This document shows positions 11,151-23,594 of a DNA stretch of 64,000 nt, in pieces. Position 1 is the first letter of the stretch. Each line of letters begins with the position of its first letter. Both the position numbers and the translations under genes were made by a program. The notes below the pieces were generated by a model, which had not been told where the DNA came from, searched no databases, and saw only the letters and a list, made by a program, of their open reading frames with translations. Origin of the DNA: Calvatia gigantea. Lineage: Eukaryota; Basidiomycota; Agaricomycetes; Agaricales; Lycoperdaceae. Location of the stretch: the NCBI GenBank assembly GCA_025093985.1, contig JACAAK010000009.1:434001-498000 (forward strand), given 5' to 3'.

Positions 11151-12036
11151 CGAAGACGTGTTCCCACCCAATATGGATGCTATGGCTAAACACAACCCGG
11201 CCATTGATCGGAGCGCCAGATACAACAGTGGGAACATGGTCCGGTAATACGCGCGCCGTTAATCCTCCTGCGTTATGACGATCTGGGTAAGTAAAAGTTT
11301 TCATGTGTTCGCAATAGAGTCTGACCGGTCATTCATAGGGGATATCAGTTGCATAAAATGTGCAAGTACTGGCCAAAATCCGCCCGTTTACGCTCCCCAA
11401 TCTGATCTTTGAAGAGTGGGGATTGGCGACACGAGGACCAAACAGAGTATACACGATCATACTTACCATCTCGGCGAGACAATCTATTGTGCATGTACGA
11501 GTTCACATGACGATCCACCCGAACTTGCAGTGATCGCCAGATATGATCTTGTAAATCATTGACTTGTCATAATGTCGACATCTGTCCCACTCCAGAGCAA
11601 GAGTGTAATTAAGGTTGTCAGTTATCAAACCCAACGCCTGGGAGTAAATTGCTATCCCGTTTGCTCCGACATGTAAGATTGAATTGATCAGGGATGAAAT
11701 CTACACCCGCTCGGTAGAAATGTTCGTTTTTTTTTGAACGAGGAGAGAAACCACATCCCCACGAGCAACGTATCAGTTACTCGCTCCAACTAGCCATGCA
11801 ATACGAGTCCGTATGGGCTGGGTTGGTCCAGGCCTGGTCAGTGCATCTATGTGTTTGGCGGTCGCTCCGGTCGGGTCACGGCACAAGAATCTGGCTCTTC
11901 ACCTGGTCGACAGTTGGCCTCTCTTCTTGATCACGTCTTTCTGCCTTGTTTGAATGAGTGTCGTAAGAACTTTCAAGTCTTTATTTGCCTCCCACCCAAG
12001 ACGATACATCAGATGCCAAGAAGCCAACTCAACATC
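11151..12036. other. Spacer between convergent NLR-B and NLR-C
   Basis: No gene is seen. Near 11870-11920 there is weak similarity to the sequence downstream of NLR-D (about 47220-47260), so part of it is probably ancestral NLR 3'-flanking DNA. A run of eight or more T lies at about 11730. Confidence 0.4.
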
Positions 12037-14622
12037 CTACTGAGTGTACCCATATTTCTGGGACAATTGATAAGGAAGCATGTAAAACCATGACTGCTCA
12101 GGAGTGTCAACGCCAATGAGGGCAAGGCTCCTGCCGTCTTTACCCAACACAGTCACAGGATGAGACGGCGTAAGGCCAGCGACCTGTTGACGGATGTGAC
12201 CCCTCCACTGGGGCTCATTACGCAAAACAGCTATCTTCCGATACCAGGTGGCCCTGAATGGTAGATTCTACCACCAACATCACAAACAACGCCGTGTAAA
12301 TATTTCAAGTCACTCACAGAACGGGGGACATGCTTTTTGGCGCTTCTAGGAAGGTAGGCCTCCTCCCACATTGAATCCAACTCTCCGGGTGGTGGTGGCC
12401 TATCAGAAAACATAAACGTTGGCTCATTGGAGCTCACAAAATCCAAATCCAAAGATTGGACCGGGACAGTCCTGATGATCCCCCATTCTTCGAAACAGGG
12501 GACGAGAGGCTATATCTTGTGTTAGTATTCATGCCAATAATCGTTCATGAAGAAAATTAGAAACTCAACTGATTTGAGGAACGCATCTACGTTTTGGGTC
12601 ACAAAGCCAGGTGTCAAGAGGAGGGACGCAAAATTTGCATAATCAATGTCTTCGAAGAAAGAGCGAAGACCACGAAAATTCTTGGTTTTCTCGAGGGGAG
12701 CAGGAAGCACGACCTCTAATGATCTTTGGAAAGTTATTTTTTGCTGTTTGCCCACATCCTCGGTAGGCCAAACAATGCTTATGTTTGATGTGTGGACAAT
12801 GGATTCAGCTGGAGTGCTTTTTGTACAGCTGTCATACAAGATTAAGGGCAGAGGCTTACCATCATTATGTGACTCCAGCAGTTTTTGAACATGCGCCGAG
12901 AATATCACACTCCTTACCTCCGACGGATCTATACAGAACGAACCAGAACGGGAGGGGGACCTTAGATAGTCATCAAACGAGGTGTGAAAGGCGCGAATGT
13001 TCTTGTGTTCCGCCTCTTCAGGTGTTGGAACACGAAGGACCGAGTGGAGTTTCCGAAGAGCACTATACGCATCAGCTTGGGTGATTAAGAGCATGTTACA
13101 AGCATGGGCGAGGTAAGCAAACCTCCCCCGGCCCATCAACAGTCTCCGAGCAGTCGGCAAGACCTTAGGAGGAATTGCAGACAAAATCAAGGTGTACAGT
13201 GCGTCAAGGGCGGTAAATGGTGCATCCTCTGGTACGGGTAACGAGGGGGATTCAAGGACATCAAGAATCTTTTGCAATTGAGCGACAGGATTGGCGTACT
13301 CGGCATCATCGGTGAAGCGGACGATGGCATTAGCGAAAGCGAACAACCCGCAGGAGCGGTTCGCAATGTTGGTAAATCCTGTCTCTCCTGGCCACTGTTG
13401 GACTGGGGAAAAGGACGTCGAGTAGTTTTCCTTAATTTCAACGAATTTGTCGCGCAGGTAACGCTCAACATCAGCACAGGCCTCAGAAGAGTTAACGGGC
13501 ATGTCTATCCCCAGGTAGCCCCCCTGGATATCCCGGTGGGAAAAGGCATTGCAGATATGAGGTTCTGGTCGAGTTGCAATGATCCAGATGAGGGGGGTCG
13601 CTGGATGCTGAAGGCAAAACTTGCCAACGAGGAAAATGATTTCGCGCTGTGCCGACTCGCCTTTGCACTCGTCAAGTCCATCAAGAGTGATCAAGATGGA
13701 CATGTGGGATCCCATTAGTAACCCCTTCTCGGCAAAAGGCTTGACTATTAGCCATTTGAATTGCTCGACTAGGGACTTCTTGACCAGGAGAGGGTCGGCC
13801 GCAAGTAGTTCCACGACATAAGTGCGGTAAGCTGGGTATTTGACAGCGAGTTGATAAGCGATGGTGATAATGACGCGCTGTGGATCGTCACGTTCATTCG
13901 GTCTTGAGAAGAAGAGGGTAGCACCCAACACCGAGGTTGGTGAGCTAGCTTCGGATTCCGCGAGGGTCTGGATGACGGCCGACTTGCCGACGCCAGCGGG
14001 TCCGTGGAGCCACACAACCTTGTGCCCGCGCCTTAAATCCTTCATCCATGGAACTATTTGCTCAGATATAGAGAGTCTGGTGCCGGGGTGACAAGAAGGG
14101 GGAGGATATCGCTCGCCCGAGTCAAACTGAGCACCAGGGATGGTGTTTTGAACGAGTAGATCTATGACTTCTCAGGCGTTAACTTATATCTCTTTCAAAA
14201 CCTTAGATTTGGAACCTACAATCTTTCTCGTTCTGGCGCACCCCATTGATAAATGTGGGTTGATTGAGGACAAAATGATGCGCATCCTGGAAGAAACCAT
14301 CAATAATATCTACAAATGGGATTAAGACATCGTCGCGAAACAAGAGCTTAGAAACCAACTTGTCGATTCGGCAGTAGGAATGGTAGGCTGAGCAATCGGA
14401 TCTATGACTTCCCGTTTGTTAGCTCCTGCTTTTCAAAATTTCAATTCGGCACCCACAATCTCTGTTATTTGAGTGGTTCCTTTCTCTGGCTGTCGGTTGA
14501 TCGGCGGCGGAACGGTCGATGTTGCTGATCGATTCACCAAGAAAACCATCAGGGAGGGATTGTGAATCCAGATCAGAAATTGATGGAGAGCATCTCGAGC
14601 AATGTTGCTTATGCTGATCCAT
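12037..14622 (-). CDS. NLR-C: intact NACHT STAND NTPase (758 aa)
   Basis: A five-exon model is in frame throughout: 14622-14457, 14309-14220, 14167-12570, 12509-12318, 12267-12037 (2277 nt, 759 codons with stop). NACHT proteins bind and hydrolyse NTP and oligomerise on ligand sensing; fungal ones are linked to heterokaryon incompatibility and other non-self responses. Seen: an N-terminal 55-residue Ser/Asp-rich segment; a 30-residue motif exon (FFQDAHHFVLNQPTFI); then SGERYPPPSCHPGT; P-loop GPAGVGKS (about residues 141-148); Walker B ILITLDGLDE (about 242-251); ATRPEP; a winged-helix-like region (SINQADAYSALRKLHSVL-type); and a C-terminal module in the last two exons (SLDLDF, then WYRKIAVLRNEPQW and SWFYMLPY). 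No LRR, WD or ankyrin sensor repeats are visible. It lacks the long N/Q/S repeats of its paralogues. The 5' start is the least certain part. Confidence 0.85.
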
Positions 14623-15630
14623 GTCGAGTTGCAGCCTGAGCAAGCGCTGAACGTCGAACTTCGGAACGTTGAGTCAGCGTTAGCCTTCCAAATTGAGGAC
14701 AAGTTAGATATGTCATCCCACTAGTCGCATAAGGACAGGGTACCGGGAGCTGGAGCAAAAGTGATTGCCGTCGAAAATGTATTAGGTACTCGACAGAGTG
14801 GGTGCATGTGTGCAAGTAGGAGGTGGTGGTGGGAATTCATTTAAAATCAGAGATAAACGTAACGTTCATTTGAGTACTATGGGACTACTGTCTCGTGAGT
14901 CGTGACGGGCCACCATTGTGGATGTACCATTCACACCCGCAGAATAGCGGTCTCAGCTTTCCTGGCCCCTCTATAAGACTACAGCTTTCTTCACCCGATT
15001 GTTCGACTATGGTAGGCTGCTGCCTTCTTTGAGTAGTGGATGTCCCAACGAACGCCGCATGAATATACCCGTCGCAATCAATTGCTGATCTTTCATTTTC
15101 ATAGTCGATCTTGATCCAGATTCACGCATTTTACCAGTCGATGAAGATTGGATAGTCAACGCACAAATCCTAATCGTACACACCCCCTTCGGCCTAGACT
15201 ACAAGATCAATAAATCAAATCACAAAAGCGCTGCTCTAAAGTAAGAATAAGAAGAGTTAATATACAAGCTCATAAGTAAAAGTACTCAAATAACATAAAA
15301 CGACTTTAAGCTTGAAATAGGGGGGAATGATGTTGATCTGATAGATGGATGTGTAGACGAATGGGGAAGGAACCATCAAATTGTAGTGCCATCCTAAATA
15401 TGAAAGGGGGTGCGACCGCATGGTTGCAAAGGAAACGAAGGCCAAAAACTTGAGGGACATCAAGCAAAATACCCGACTCGGACTTCTCACCGAATTCCTA
15501 GGTCCGAACGCGGGACAGGTCAAATCACACAAGCGTCAAGTGTCTCACGGTTAATTAGACTGGTACCAACCCACCACTCAGTAAACCTTCCTAACAGCAG
15601 ACATGAGAATGAGAAGTCCGAACCGACGGA
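14623..15630. other. Spacer between NLR-C and the Ser-rich gene
   Basis: Contains the NLR-C promoter side and the 3' side of the Ser-rich gene. No further gene was recognised; short ORFs (up to 91 codons) show no domain. Confidence 0.4.
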
Positions 15631-17060
15631 CTATCGATCAGACGAAGCGTCCGACTGTCCATCCAAAATTTCCATACAAAATTCCCTCCAATCCACGCTC
15701 TTGGGTACATCATCCTCCAACGTGCCCCCGAAAAACTGCTGCGCGTCAGATGCAGACACGGGCGCCTCCTCCTCCGCGATCGCCGGTCTTGCGTTATCTT
15801 CCTCCTCCAGGGTCTCCGAATATAGATCAAATATGGCAGGCGCCTGAGTGGTGTCAACGTCGTTGTCGTTGTCGTTGTCATTCTCAGTTTGATCCCCCTC
15901 CGGTATTGCAACTGAGATAGCTGCGGACCTGGAGAGGAACAATGAACGAACCCGTGATCGCGTCTGGGAGCGTGATGAAAGTGGAAGTGACTTCGAACGT
16001 GCATGAGAATGTCCGGATTGGCGGGACTGAGAACGACTAAAAGTCAGCGAGCGTGATATCGCCGAGGTTGATGAAAAGATGTTTGGCGTTGAGGTGGAAG
16101 AAGACATGATATGAACTGATGCAGGTCGCTTGGCTTCTACCGGAGTCCGGCTTGGTTTCGAGCGAGGGAGATGTAGGAATGAGACATCCGGAGGTGGACT
16201 CGACGACCGAGGGAATGAACCGGAGTGAATTGAGTTCCTTCTCGATGACGACGAGAAGAGCGATGATGCCGAAGTGGAAGAGAAGGACGATAGCGAAAAC
16301 CGACTCGAGGGAGGCCGCCGGGATGAAGAATTGTTGTTACGGACAGAGATTGCGGTATCGTTGGAGGGCGTGGAAGTGTGGAGGTCTACGTCGAAGAAAA
16401 ACGATTTCGAGCTCGGCGATGATGAGAATGGGTCCAACGGTTCCAAGTCATGGATTCGCTCTGGCTCTGTGCGGTGCATCAACCTGAATGGATACAAATA
16501 TCAAAAATGCATATAGAGGTCCACGAGGAATCACGAGGACAATAACCGGGTAATATATAAAATCAATGATGGGCGCTCGTGAGTTTCAAACTAACATTAT
16601 GACGGATGCGAGGTACGTACCCCCCATTTGGACACTCAGGCCAAGCCGAAGAGTTAATCAAGTCAATGGAGTCCTCGAAAGACGAGTTGCTCGACGCAGA
16701 GGAAAGCCATCCAGACTCGTCATTTGGTATGCGAGGTTTTCGGCTCCCGAATAGATGATGGGTAAAGGACATCAGCGACGAACGGCGGCGCCGCTTCTTC
16801 CCCTCCAGTCCTCCAACAACGTGACTTGGATGGTTATCACTTGGGTACTTCGACTTCGAAACCAACCTTGAAGTGCGCCATGACCTCCGTTTCGTGATTT
16901 CAGCCTCGGATTCCGAGTCGGTGTCGGAATCAAAGGATAGAGGGATGGACATGGGCAAGGAAGTAGACCTGACATGGCCCTCCACGGCGAAACGCCTTGA
17001 GACAAGGCGGATGCCAGAGGTGAAGAAGTCAGAATAGCCAGGCGCATGAACAGAATGCAT
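15631..17060 (-). CDS. Ser-rich low-complexity protein, two exons
   Basis: Exon 1 (about 17060-16612) and exon 2 (about 16497-15631) join in frame across a GTACGT...CAG intron to give about 430 residues. The product is very rich in Ser and Arg. Visible features are an acidic DSDTDSESEAE stretch, a basic KKRRRRSS cluster that could be a nuclear localisation signal, Ser/Arg runs typical of phosphorylated disordered regions, an (Asn-Asp)n tract, and an ordered-looking C-terminus (SVDWREFCMEILDG). I do not recognise a family and propose no function. The long open frames on a mixed-composition background and the clean intron support a real gene. Confidence 0.65.
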
Positions 17061-18264
17061 TGTGGTCGCGGACGCAAAGGCGAATGATGATGATACGATA
17101 ACCAGTGGTGATAGGGATGGGCCCCAGATATTGGAGTAGGGGAGACTGTCGGAGAGACATCACAAGTAGATAGATGGGTATATATATCGCGGTCTCCCTT
17201 CTAGCGTTGGTCCCTTCTGGGTAGTCACGTTCATGGAAGCGAATTCCATTTAGTATGTGGCGGTGACGCTGCGATCATTGACTATTCCTGTCAATGTAGT
17301 GCCAGAAGAAAAAGTTGCCTCCGCAGATAAGGTGAGGGAAAAAAGGGAGAAAGGGAAAATGACAAGTATCATAGCCCCCCGTGTGGGTGTGCGGCACTGA
17401 TCTGACGGGTGTCTTGATCCCGTATGCGGTTGTAACCTGACCGGAAATCAATTGATGGATTATATTTAGATCGGTGGCTGGTCCTGAAGCTTGGCGGGGA
17501 GATCAGCTGGGCATTTGATATTGCGGCGGTTCAGTAGAATCTTTTCCATTTAGTAGTTCGATGCTCGGGAGGGGAGGGAGAAGGGGATGTCGTTCTGGGA
17601 TACCCCTGTCTTTGGAGTGAGGAGTATTGGAGAACTCATGAACGAAGGACGGAGCTCCATCATATGATGTGCCTATTTTAGGGTGAAAGATTTGGTGCAG
17701 GGACCAGCCGCATGTTGCAGAGGCGTGAAAATAGTCAGAAGACATAAGCAAAGAAGCTAGGCCCAACCCGAGTGTCGGCAAATCAGCAGATTGTAAAAAT
17801 GGACTCGGTGTTTCATGATGGAGTGATGTAAAAAAGCAGTGGCTGGGCAATGGAAACCGAAAGATGAATCTAAGTATTGCTGGAGAACGAAATAGAAAAT
17901 GATCGTTTTTACGAAGGATCTTTTTGAACCACAAGTCGGCTCATACCGAAGTTGCAAGAACTGGCGAGTGAGCAGTTTATGGAGGATGTTGTTGGGTTTT
18001 ATTGTAGGATAACAATTACAGGAAGTAGTGGGCTATGTTATGGGTTCGTCGAAGTAATGAACTAAAGGGAAGGTTGATGTGACTTCGCTACAGTGAAGCT
18101 CAGATGCAGAGGAGGCGATGACGATCCTTGTTGGCCAAGTCGATCCATATATCGGGAATGATTGTTCGACCCATGCAAAGGCCCCTGTACCTGCATCTGC
18201 GTTTCTGTGATGTTGCCTTAGATAGTATTGATTTGTACACCACCTTCAAATGGTAGTCTACCGC
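17061..18264. other. Spacer with one unrecognised 143-codon ORF
   Basis: A minus-strand ORF at 17503-17934 has no recognisable domain and could be chance or part of the 5' region of the Ser-rich gene. A TATA-like TATATAT (about 17178) lies about 120 bp upstream of the Ser-rich gene start. Nothing else was recognised. Confidence 0.35.
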
Positions 18265-18605
18265 CTAGAGTCGTCCGACTTGCATTTTCGCCTGAGCGAG
18301 ACGGTCCTTTTGTGCGTCGGCAATGATTCGCCGCTGGTTAAAATACACGATCTAGATGTACGAATGTAATGATGAGTTGCACTCTATATGACGGTACATC
18401 TATGACATACCCAGCTCTTAGCGCAGTCGCCCTCGTACAACTGTTTCTCCCTTGTGCAAGTACCGCCTTCATCGCCCGCCTTTATGATATTGACCCGGTC
18501 GAGACATGCGAAATATAAGTCCCGAGATTCCCAGCATTTCTGGCGATTCTGTCTTGATGGCTCTGACGTGTCTGGGGTTTTGTCGTTGCGAGAGAACCAT
18601 CCCAT
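18265..18605 (-). CDS. COA6: COA6-like cytochrome c oxidase assembly factor
   Basis: Two exons (18605-18411 and 18351-18265) separated by a 59-nt intron (GTATGT...CTAG, phase 0) encode 93 residues. The protein starts MGWFSRNDK and contains CWESRDLYFAC (C-x9-C) and CTREKQLYEGDC (C-x10-C), the twin-cysteine helical hairpin of the Coa6/COX6B family. It ends with the basic helix WIVYFNQRRIIADAQKDRLA. Coa6 is an intermembrane-space mitochondrial protein that helps deliver copper to the CuA site of cytochrome c oxidase; proteins of this type enter by the disulfide relay without a cleaved presequence. An in-frame upstream codon could extend the N-terminus, but MGWF matches the usual family start. 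It is divergent from the TBC gene. Confidence 0.9.
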
Positions 18606-19088
18606 GGTCGAGTGATGACGGGAATCCTTTGAAACGTAACATGTTTGAACTCCCGAATTACTCAACACGTGATCTTTCCCATCATCCAATTCTTGTGTTG
18701 CAGGTATTCTTGATTCTTGATTCTTATGGATTGATACTGGATGGAAATCCAGAGATCCACGTTTTGTGATCGGAGGAGATAAGTTCCTTCATTCCAAAAC
18801 TAAGTGCAAGTAGTTTCTACCTTCTTTTTTGCCATTTTTCTTTTTGTTGAGGCGGTGAGTATATTGGCCTGGGAAATACCTGCCGAATCAGGAGTTAGTC
18901 ACGGATCATCAAATGTCCAGGAATCGACCACGACGACAAAGACGACGACAACAACGGGAAACTTTTGTTATCGGACATCTATCTCTCTTTAAACGTGCAT
19001 CTACCTCAAGGTGCAAGGTTGTTGTGCCTCGTACGCGTTACCTAACTCGTACCATGGGTGCTGGGTGCACACACTAATACCACCCACG
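18606..19088. promoter_or_regulatory. Divergent intergenic region, COA6 and TBC gene
   Basis: The 483-bp gap separates the two divergent start codons, so it must hold both promoters. It includes a run of Thr/Lys-type codons (about 18925-18960) in a short ORF without an ATG, which I read as 5' untranslated DNA. No specific factor site is claimed. Confidence 0.5.
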
Positions 19089-22000
19089 ATGGCATCCGAG
19101 CATCTCAAAACCCCAGCACATTCACATCCATTATCCCCCGACGAACAGCCATCACGCGGTCGAAGGAGTCGTGAACCACGCAGCGATTCAAGACCAGCAA
19201 CAAATTACTTTACTCTCAAAGCACAACTCGAACAAGACACCGCTGATGCGCCTAACTGGGATGGGAGTGTTCGAGGATACCAGAAGCTTAACAGGAGAAA
19301 ATATTCAGACGCCCAGACCCGCGACAAACCACAAGCTGCGTCGCTGTGGCCCGACAAACAACAGCAAGTCGTGGCTCCTTCGCTGTTCGTGGAGGGATCA
19401 TCCAGGGATGACGCCACGGCTCCGAAACGGCAGGACCCAGAGTTTCTGATCACTGAGATCTTCAACTCGGACCAGTACAGCCCACCTGTTGTTGGTCATG
19501 TCTTAACAACCAAGTGGCACGAATGCTCCAATGATGCCACCGAAGCGGCTATCTCTAAGGTCAGCGCTATAGCGTCGCCAGGCGACGGTGTCAACCATCC
19601 ATATTTCATCCGCGTTACGCATCTTGTCGACGGCGTATCATGGCCTATCTCATGCGCGACTGGAATTGGAAGAAAACAAACGATTAGTCAGGGAGAAGGA
19701 AGCTGCGCGAAGGCAACGCGCAGAGGACCTTTTGCGGGAATTGCAGCCTTCCGAGAGGGATATCGCACGCAAGGTCATCCAGTCGATATTTACCGATGAC
19801 GACGAAGACCGCCATAAAGTACAGAGAAAACAAAGTGCTTTGGTACGTTATCCTTGCATCGAAATTCGCTCTGTAGCTAACGCACATGAAGTCCCTTTCT
19901 GAGTCGTTAAGTGAAGCTCTCGCAGATGAGGGTCTGCTCTCGCGAAGTGCACCGAAACCCATGACTCCCATGCCGGAGGAGACAACCTCTGAACTCGACC
20001 ACTTATCCGAGCTCTTACAAGATGTATCCGCTTCTGGTGTGGAGGGCACAACTAACGAACACACCTCCCCACCTTCAAATCCGGATGAACCCAAGTCTGC
20101 ACCCCCGCCAGAACCTCCACTCATAGGGACCAAGCATCGACAAGACCGTACGGCGATGGGCGATTGGATGAGCACGTTGTGGGGCAAGCCCAAGGCCTCC
20201 CGTTCCCAAGATCCTCAAGCAACCATTCCCTCCACCCGCTCGTCGTCCAGCGATAGCACACTCCTGACAAAAACACCAGGACGTCGAAAGTCCGCCAAGA
20301 GCGTGTTTGGCACATTAGGTATTTCTATCCTCAACCCCGTACCCAGTAACTCGTCTAAACGACGCATGGTCACTGACAATCCCGTCCCTCCACGAACCAT
20401 CAATGATGATAACGAGTCCATCAAATCCACCGGCATTTCTACTATTCCCTCCGTGGAAGCTTCAGCTGCACCCTCCGCCCTTGCATCCCCTATCCAACAC
20501 CCTTTTGTTCCAACGCTCGCGGCTCCCACTTTGACGACGACATTGGGCCCCAAAATTACAGAGCCATCTTTGCCTTCAGTCACAGCGTCTATATCCGATA
20601 CGCCCATGGTAATGATACAAGGCGCAACCTTGCGCGCCATCGCACATGCCACGCGTGTCATGACCAATGACCCAAGTAGCATCTTGACCGACCAGGGACA
20701 TGGAACCAGTGCTCTCATCGCGACTCTTGCTATGGAGCTGATTAAGAACGCCCGTGACGAGGGCGTTGACTTCCGAGAAAAGTCCTCGAAGGAGAAAAAG
20801 GACTCTGCCACGAGTGTTAAAAAGGAGGAAGACCCCGCTGAACGTCCCGTCGTCACTTTGAGTGCTGCTACCGGACCGGATGCAGCCACGTCGTTGAACC
20901 GCGCGTTGAATCTTAGCGAAGGGCCTAAGCAACCAAAGGGACGTGTCACGAACACCATGCGTGTATCTTCGCCGTTCGTATCGCCACTCCTTGGGACTTT
21001 CACCCGCCAGCAACCACGCAAGCGCCCCTCACTCCCGCCCTCCAACCAGCCCACCACGAATGCCACCTCTACCCTTGGCACAGCCACCACATCGTCGTCT
21101 ACCCAACCTCCCTCCCAGCCTGCGAAACCGAAAGCCCTGTCCGTACCTCTGGAATCCATATTTCCTGCAACCTCTAAACCACCGACACACTATCTTTCCC
21201 GCGGATACACGTACGCCCCTCTCACCTCGCGCGACTTCCATTTTAGTCTCGCCGTGCCCCCTCCGCACCCGCATTCCGCCTCGCGGTTCTCACTCCAGAG
21301 CGGTGATAGTGAAGACCCGGCAAGGCCGCTTTTGACGGATCGTTATGGGTTCATATATGACGTCGCACTGTATGACGTGTTGCTGTTAATTCGTGCTAAG
21401 GAATGTGGGAATAGTGCACCGGCTTGTCTGACAGGGGTTAAAATAGCTGACCGCGAGGAGGATAATAGTTGGCCTGAGGATGACGACAGGAGCGCCAGAA
21501 GCCGGGGCAAGGATAGCATTGAGATCGTTAAGGGCAAGTGCACATGTGATGGTGAGGGGGACGGGAGGAGCGTCGGAGGTAGCGAACAGGGAAAAGGAGA
21601 AGAAGGCGGGGAGCCGGCTATGGTTGATGCAAAGTCGCTCAGCGTTAAATCCCGCTCGTCATCGAAAAGCCGGAAACGGAGCTCCACAGCACTTTCTTCT
21701 GGCGCGACCACGGCAGTAACAAGTGCTACCACTGGTACTGGTGCAACTACTTCCACCTCCTTTGCCACGTCAATCCTTAGCATCAACGACGACACGCCAC
21801 GACATGCATGCGCAAATACCATCCGCAAGCTCCTCCATTCGCTCACAGAAATCCACGATCAACAACAAGCGACACAGCTCAAAGAGTGGAATGCGTTCCT
21901 CAAACAGCGATCCCGAACTAAAACCTCCAGCAACAAACCCTCTTCCTCCACAGCGAATACCATCCTTGGTCTTAACATCGATCTCGGACTCACGAGCAAT

Positions 22001-23096
22001 AACGAACCAGAAGAAGAAGATGCGGATGAATTGGGACATACAGAGGGTCTGATCAATTTTGCCCAGCTAGGCCTTTCATCCACCAAAGAGGAGCGCCGTG
22101 AGTTCAGCCGGTTGGTACGGAATGGTATACCTCTCCTTCTCAGACCGAAGGTGTGGATGGAGTGTAGCGGGGCTCTGGAACTCAAAGAGCCAGGTTTATT
22201 CAGAGATCTCTTAGAGACTAAGACTAAGGGAGGTCCAGGGAGCGTCGTGTCCGAGATCGAGAAGGATGTGGGCAGAACCATGCCTCTGAATGTATTCTTT
22301 GGAGGTGATGGTGCGGGTGTGGACAAGTTGAGGAGGGTGTTGGTTGCATATAGTTGGTTCGTACTCGGCACTTAAATCCCAACCCTTAATACTGACAGGA
22401 TTGTAGGCGTAATCCGGCTGTGGGATACTGTCAAGGCATGAATCTCATTACCTCGACAATCCTCCTGGTACACGCAGACGAGGAAGACGCGTTCTGGATG
22501 CTCGCTGCGATCGTTGAGAAGATCCTTCCGGAAGATTTCTTCTCTCCTTCGTTATTACCCTCACGTGCCTGCCCCCTTGTGTTGTTGGATTATGTCGCGG
22601 AACATTTGCCGAAGCTGCACACGCACCTGACGGAGCTTGGGATTGATCTTGGAGCCATCTGTTTTTCATGGTTCCTATCGCTATTCACGGATTGCTTGCC
22701 CGTCGAGGTGCGTTATCGACGTGATTTCCAAAGAAGTGAGGACCTAACATTTATCGTGTCCAGACCCTTTTCAGAGTATGGGACATATTCCTCGTTGATG
22801 GATTCGATGTCCTCTTCCGCATAGCATTGGCTATACTCCGACGAAACGAACAAGAGCTACTTTCATGTGAATCTATACCAGCCGTCTACGTCGCTCTCGA
22901 GAATTTACCGACAAGAATGTGGGAGGCGGATAAACTTCTCCAAGTACGTTGTCTCTTGGTGTTATCTTACACAAGTTGTGCTGATTGACGGGGATCCTAG
23001 GTTGAAGCGGAGATTCGGCCCATCCTCACACATTCCGATATCGTTGCGAAAAGAAACAAACACGTTACTGCCCTGTCGCAATTAATGTCACAATGA
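19089..23096 (+). CDS. TBC-domain Rab GTPase-activating protein
   Basis: Inferred exons are 19089-19842, 19892-22356, 22407-22707, 22764-22943 and 23001-23096, about 1264 residues. TBC proteins accelerate GTP hydrolysis by Rab GTPases in membrane traffic. The N-terminus carries NYFTLKAQLE and WDGSVRGY, then a charged helix (LELEENKRLVREKEAARR, probable coiled coil), a long Ser/Thr/Pro-rich middle, and the TBC domain near the C-terminus. The domain has GIPLLLRPKVW, the IxxDxxR finger (EIEKDVGRT), YSWRNPAVGYCQGMN with the Gln finger, and TLFRVWDIFLVDG. The YSW/RNP junction needs a non-consensus GTTCGT donor at 22357. The reading frame shifts by +1 near 19604, between NHPY and SALRIL; removing one base makes the whole model divisible by three. 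This may be a sequencing error or a real lesion. Specific Rab target unknown. Confidence 0.88.
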
Positions 23097-23594
23097 ACAT
23101 CAACTTAAGTCTGTCCTCGGTATTTATCAACCACGCCATTGAGCATGCATTTGGTCCACGCCCTGACGTTCTGTTGTACATTTTTTCCGAACATCACAAT
23201 AACTTAGATATCCCCCACGGACCCTAATTTAGACGCATATGTGTATATTATGCATTACCTCAAAGCACTTTTTAATAACTCTCACCCTTCTGATTCTTGC
23301 TGTCGTGTGGACTTGTTGGGATGGGGCAACCTTTCATTGCTGCCTGATTTCACGAACCTTGCTCGCCTTACCCGAAACCTAGGTTGCTCTCACACGCACA
23401 AAGTCACGATGACTTCTTGGAACTGCAGCCGTTTCGACCAAAGTCACAGGACCATCGCCATCTGCGTCGCATCTCCACTCACCCCCCTCGACAAAACTAC
23501 ATACTAACCCCCAATCCAGACTATATAGATGTTGGGTTCTCATGATCATCCCCTAACTTAAGCAACCCCCTTCTGCCACAAAACCGCTGCGAGA
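23097..23594. other. Spacer, TBC gene to MFS transporter
   Basis: Holds the TBC 3' end and the MFS promoter. A CTATATAGATG box (about 23520) lies some 75 bp upstream of the MFS ATG and is a plausible TATA element. No other gene seen. Confidence 0.5.

Noticed and set aside
17503..17934. 143-codon minus-strand ORF upstream of the Ser-rich gene
   Set aside because: No recognisable domain, no clear start context and no splice partner; recorded only within the spacer entry.
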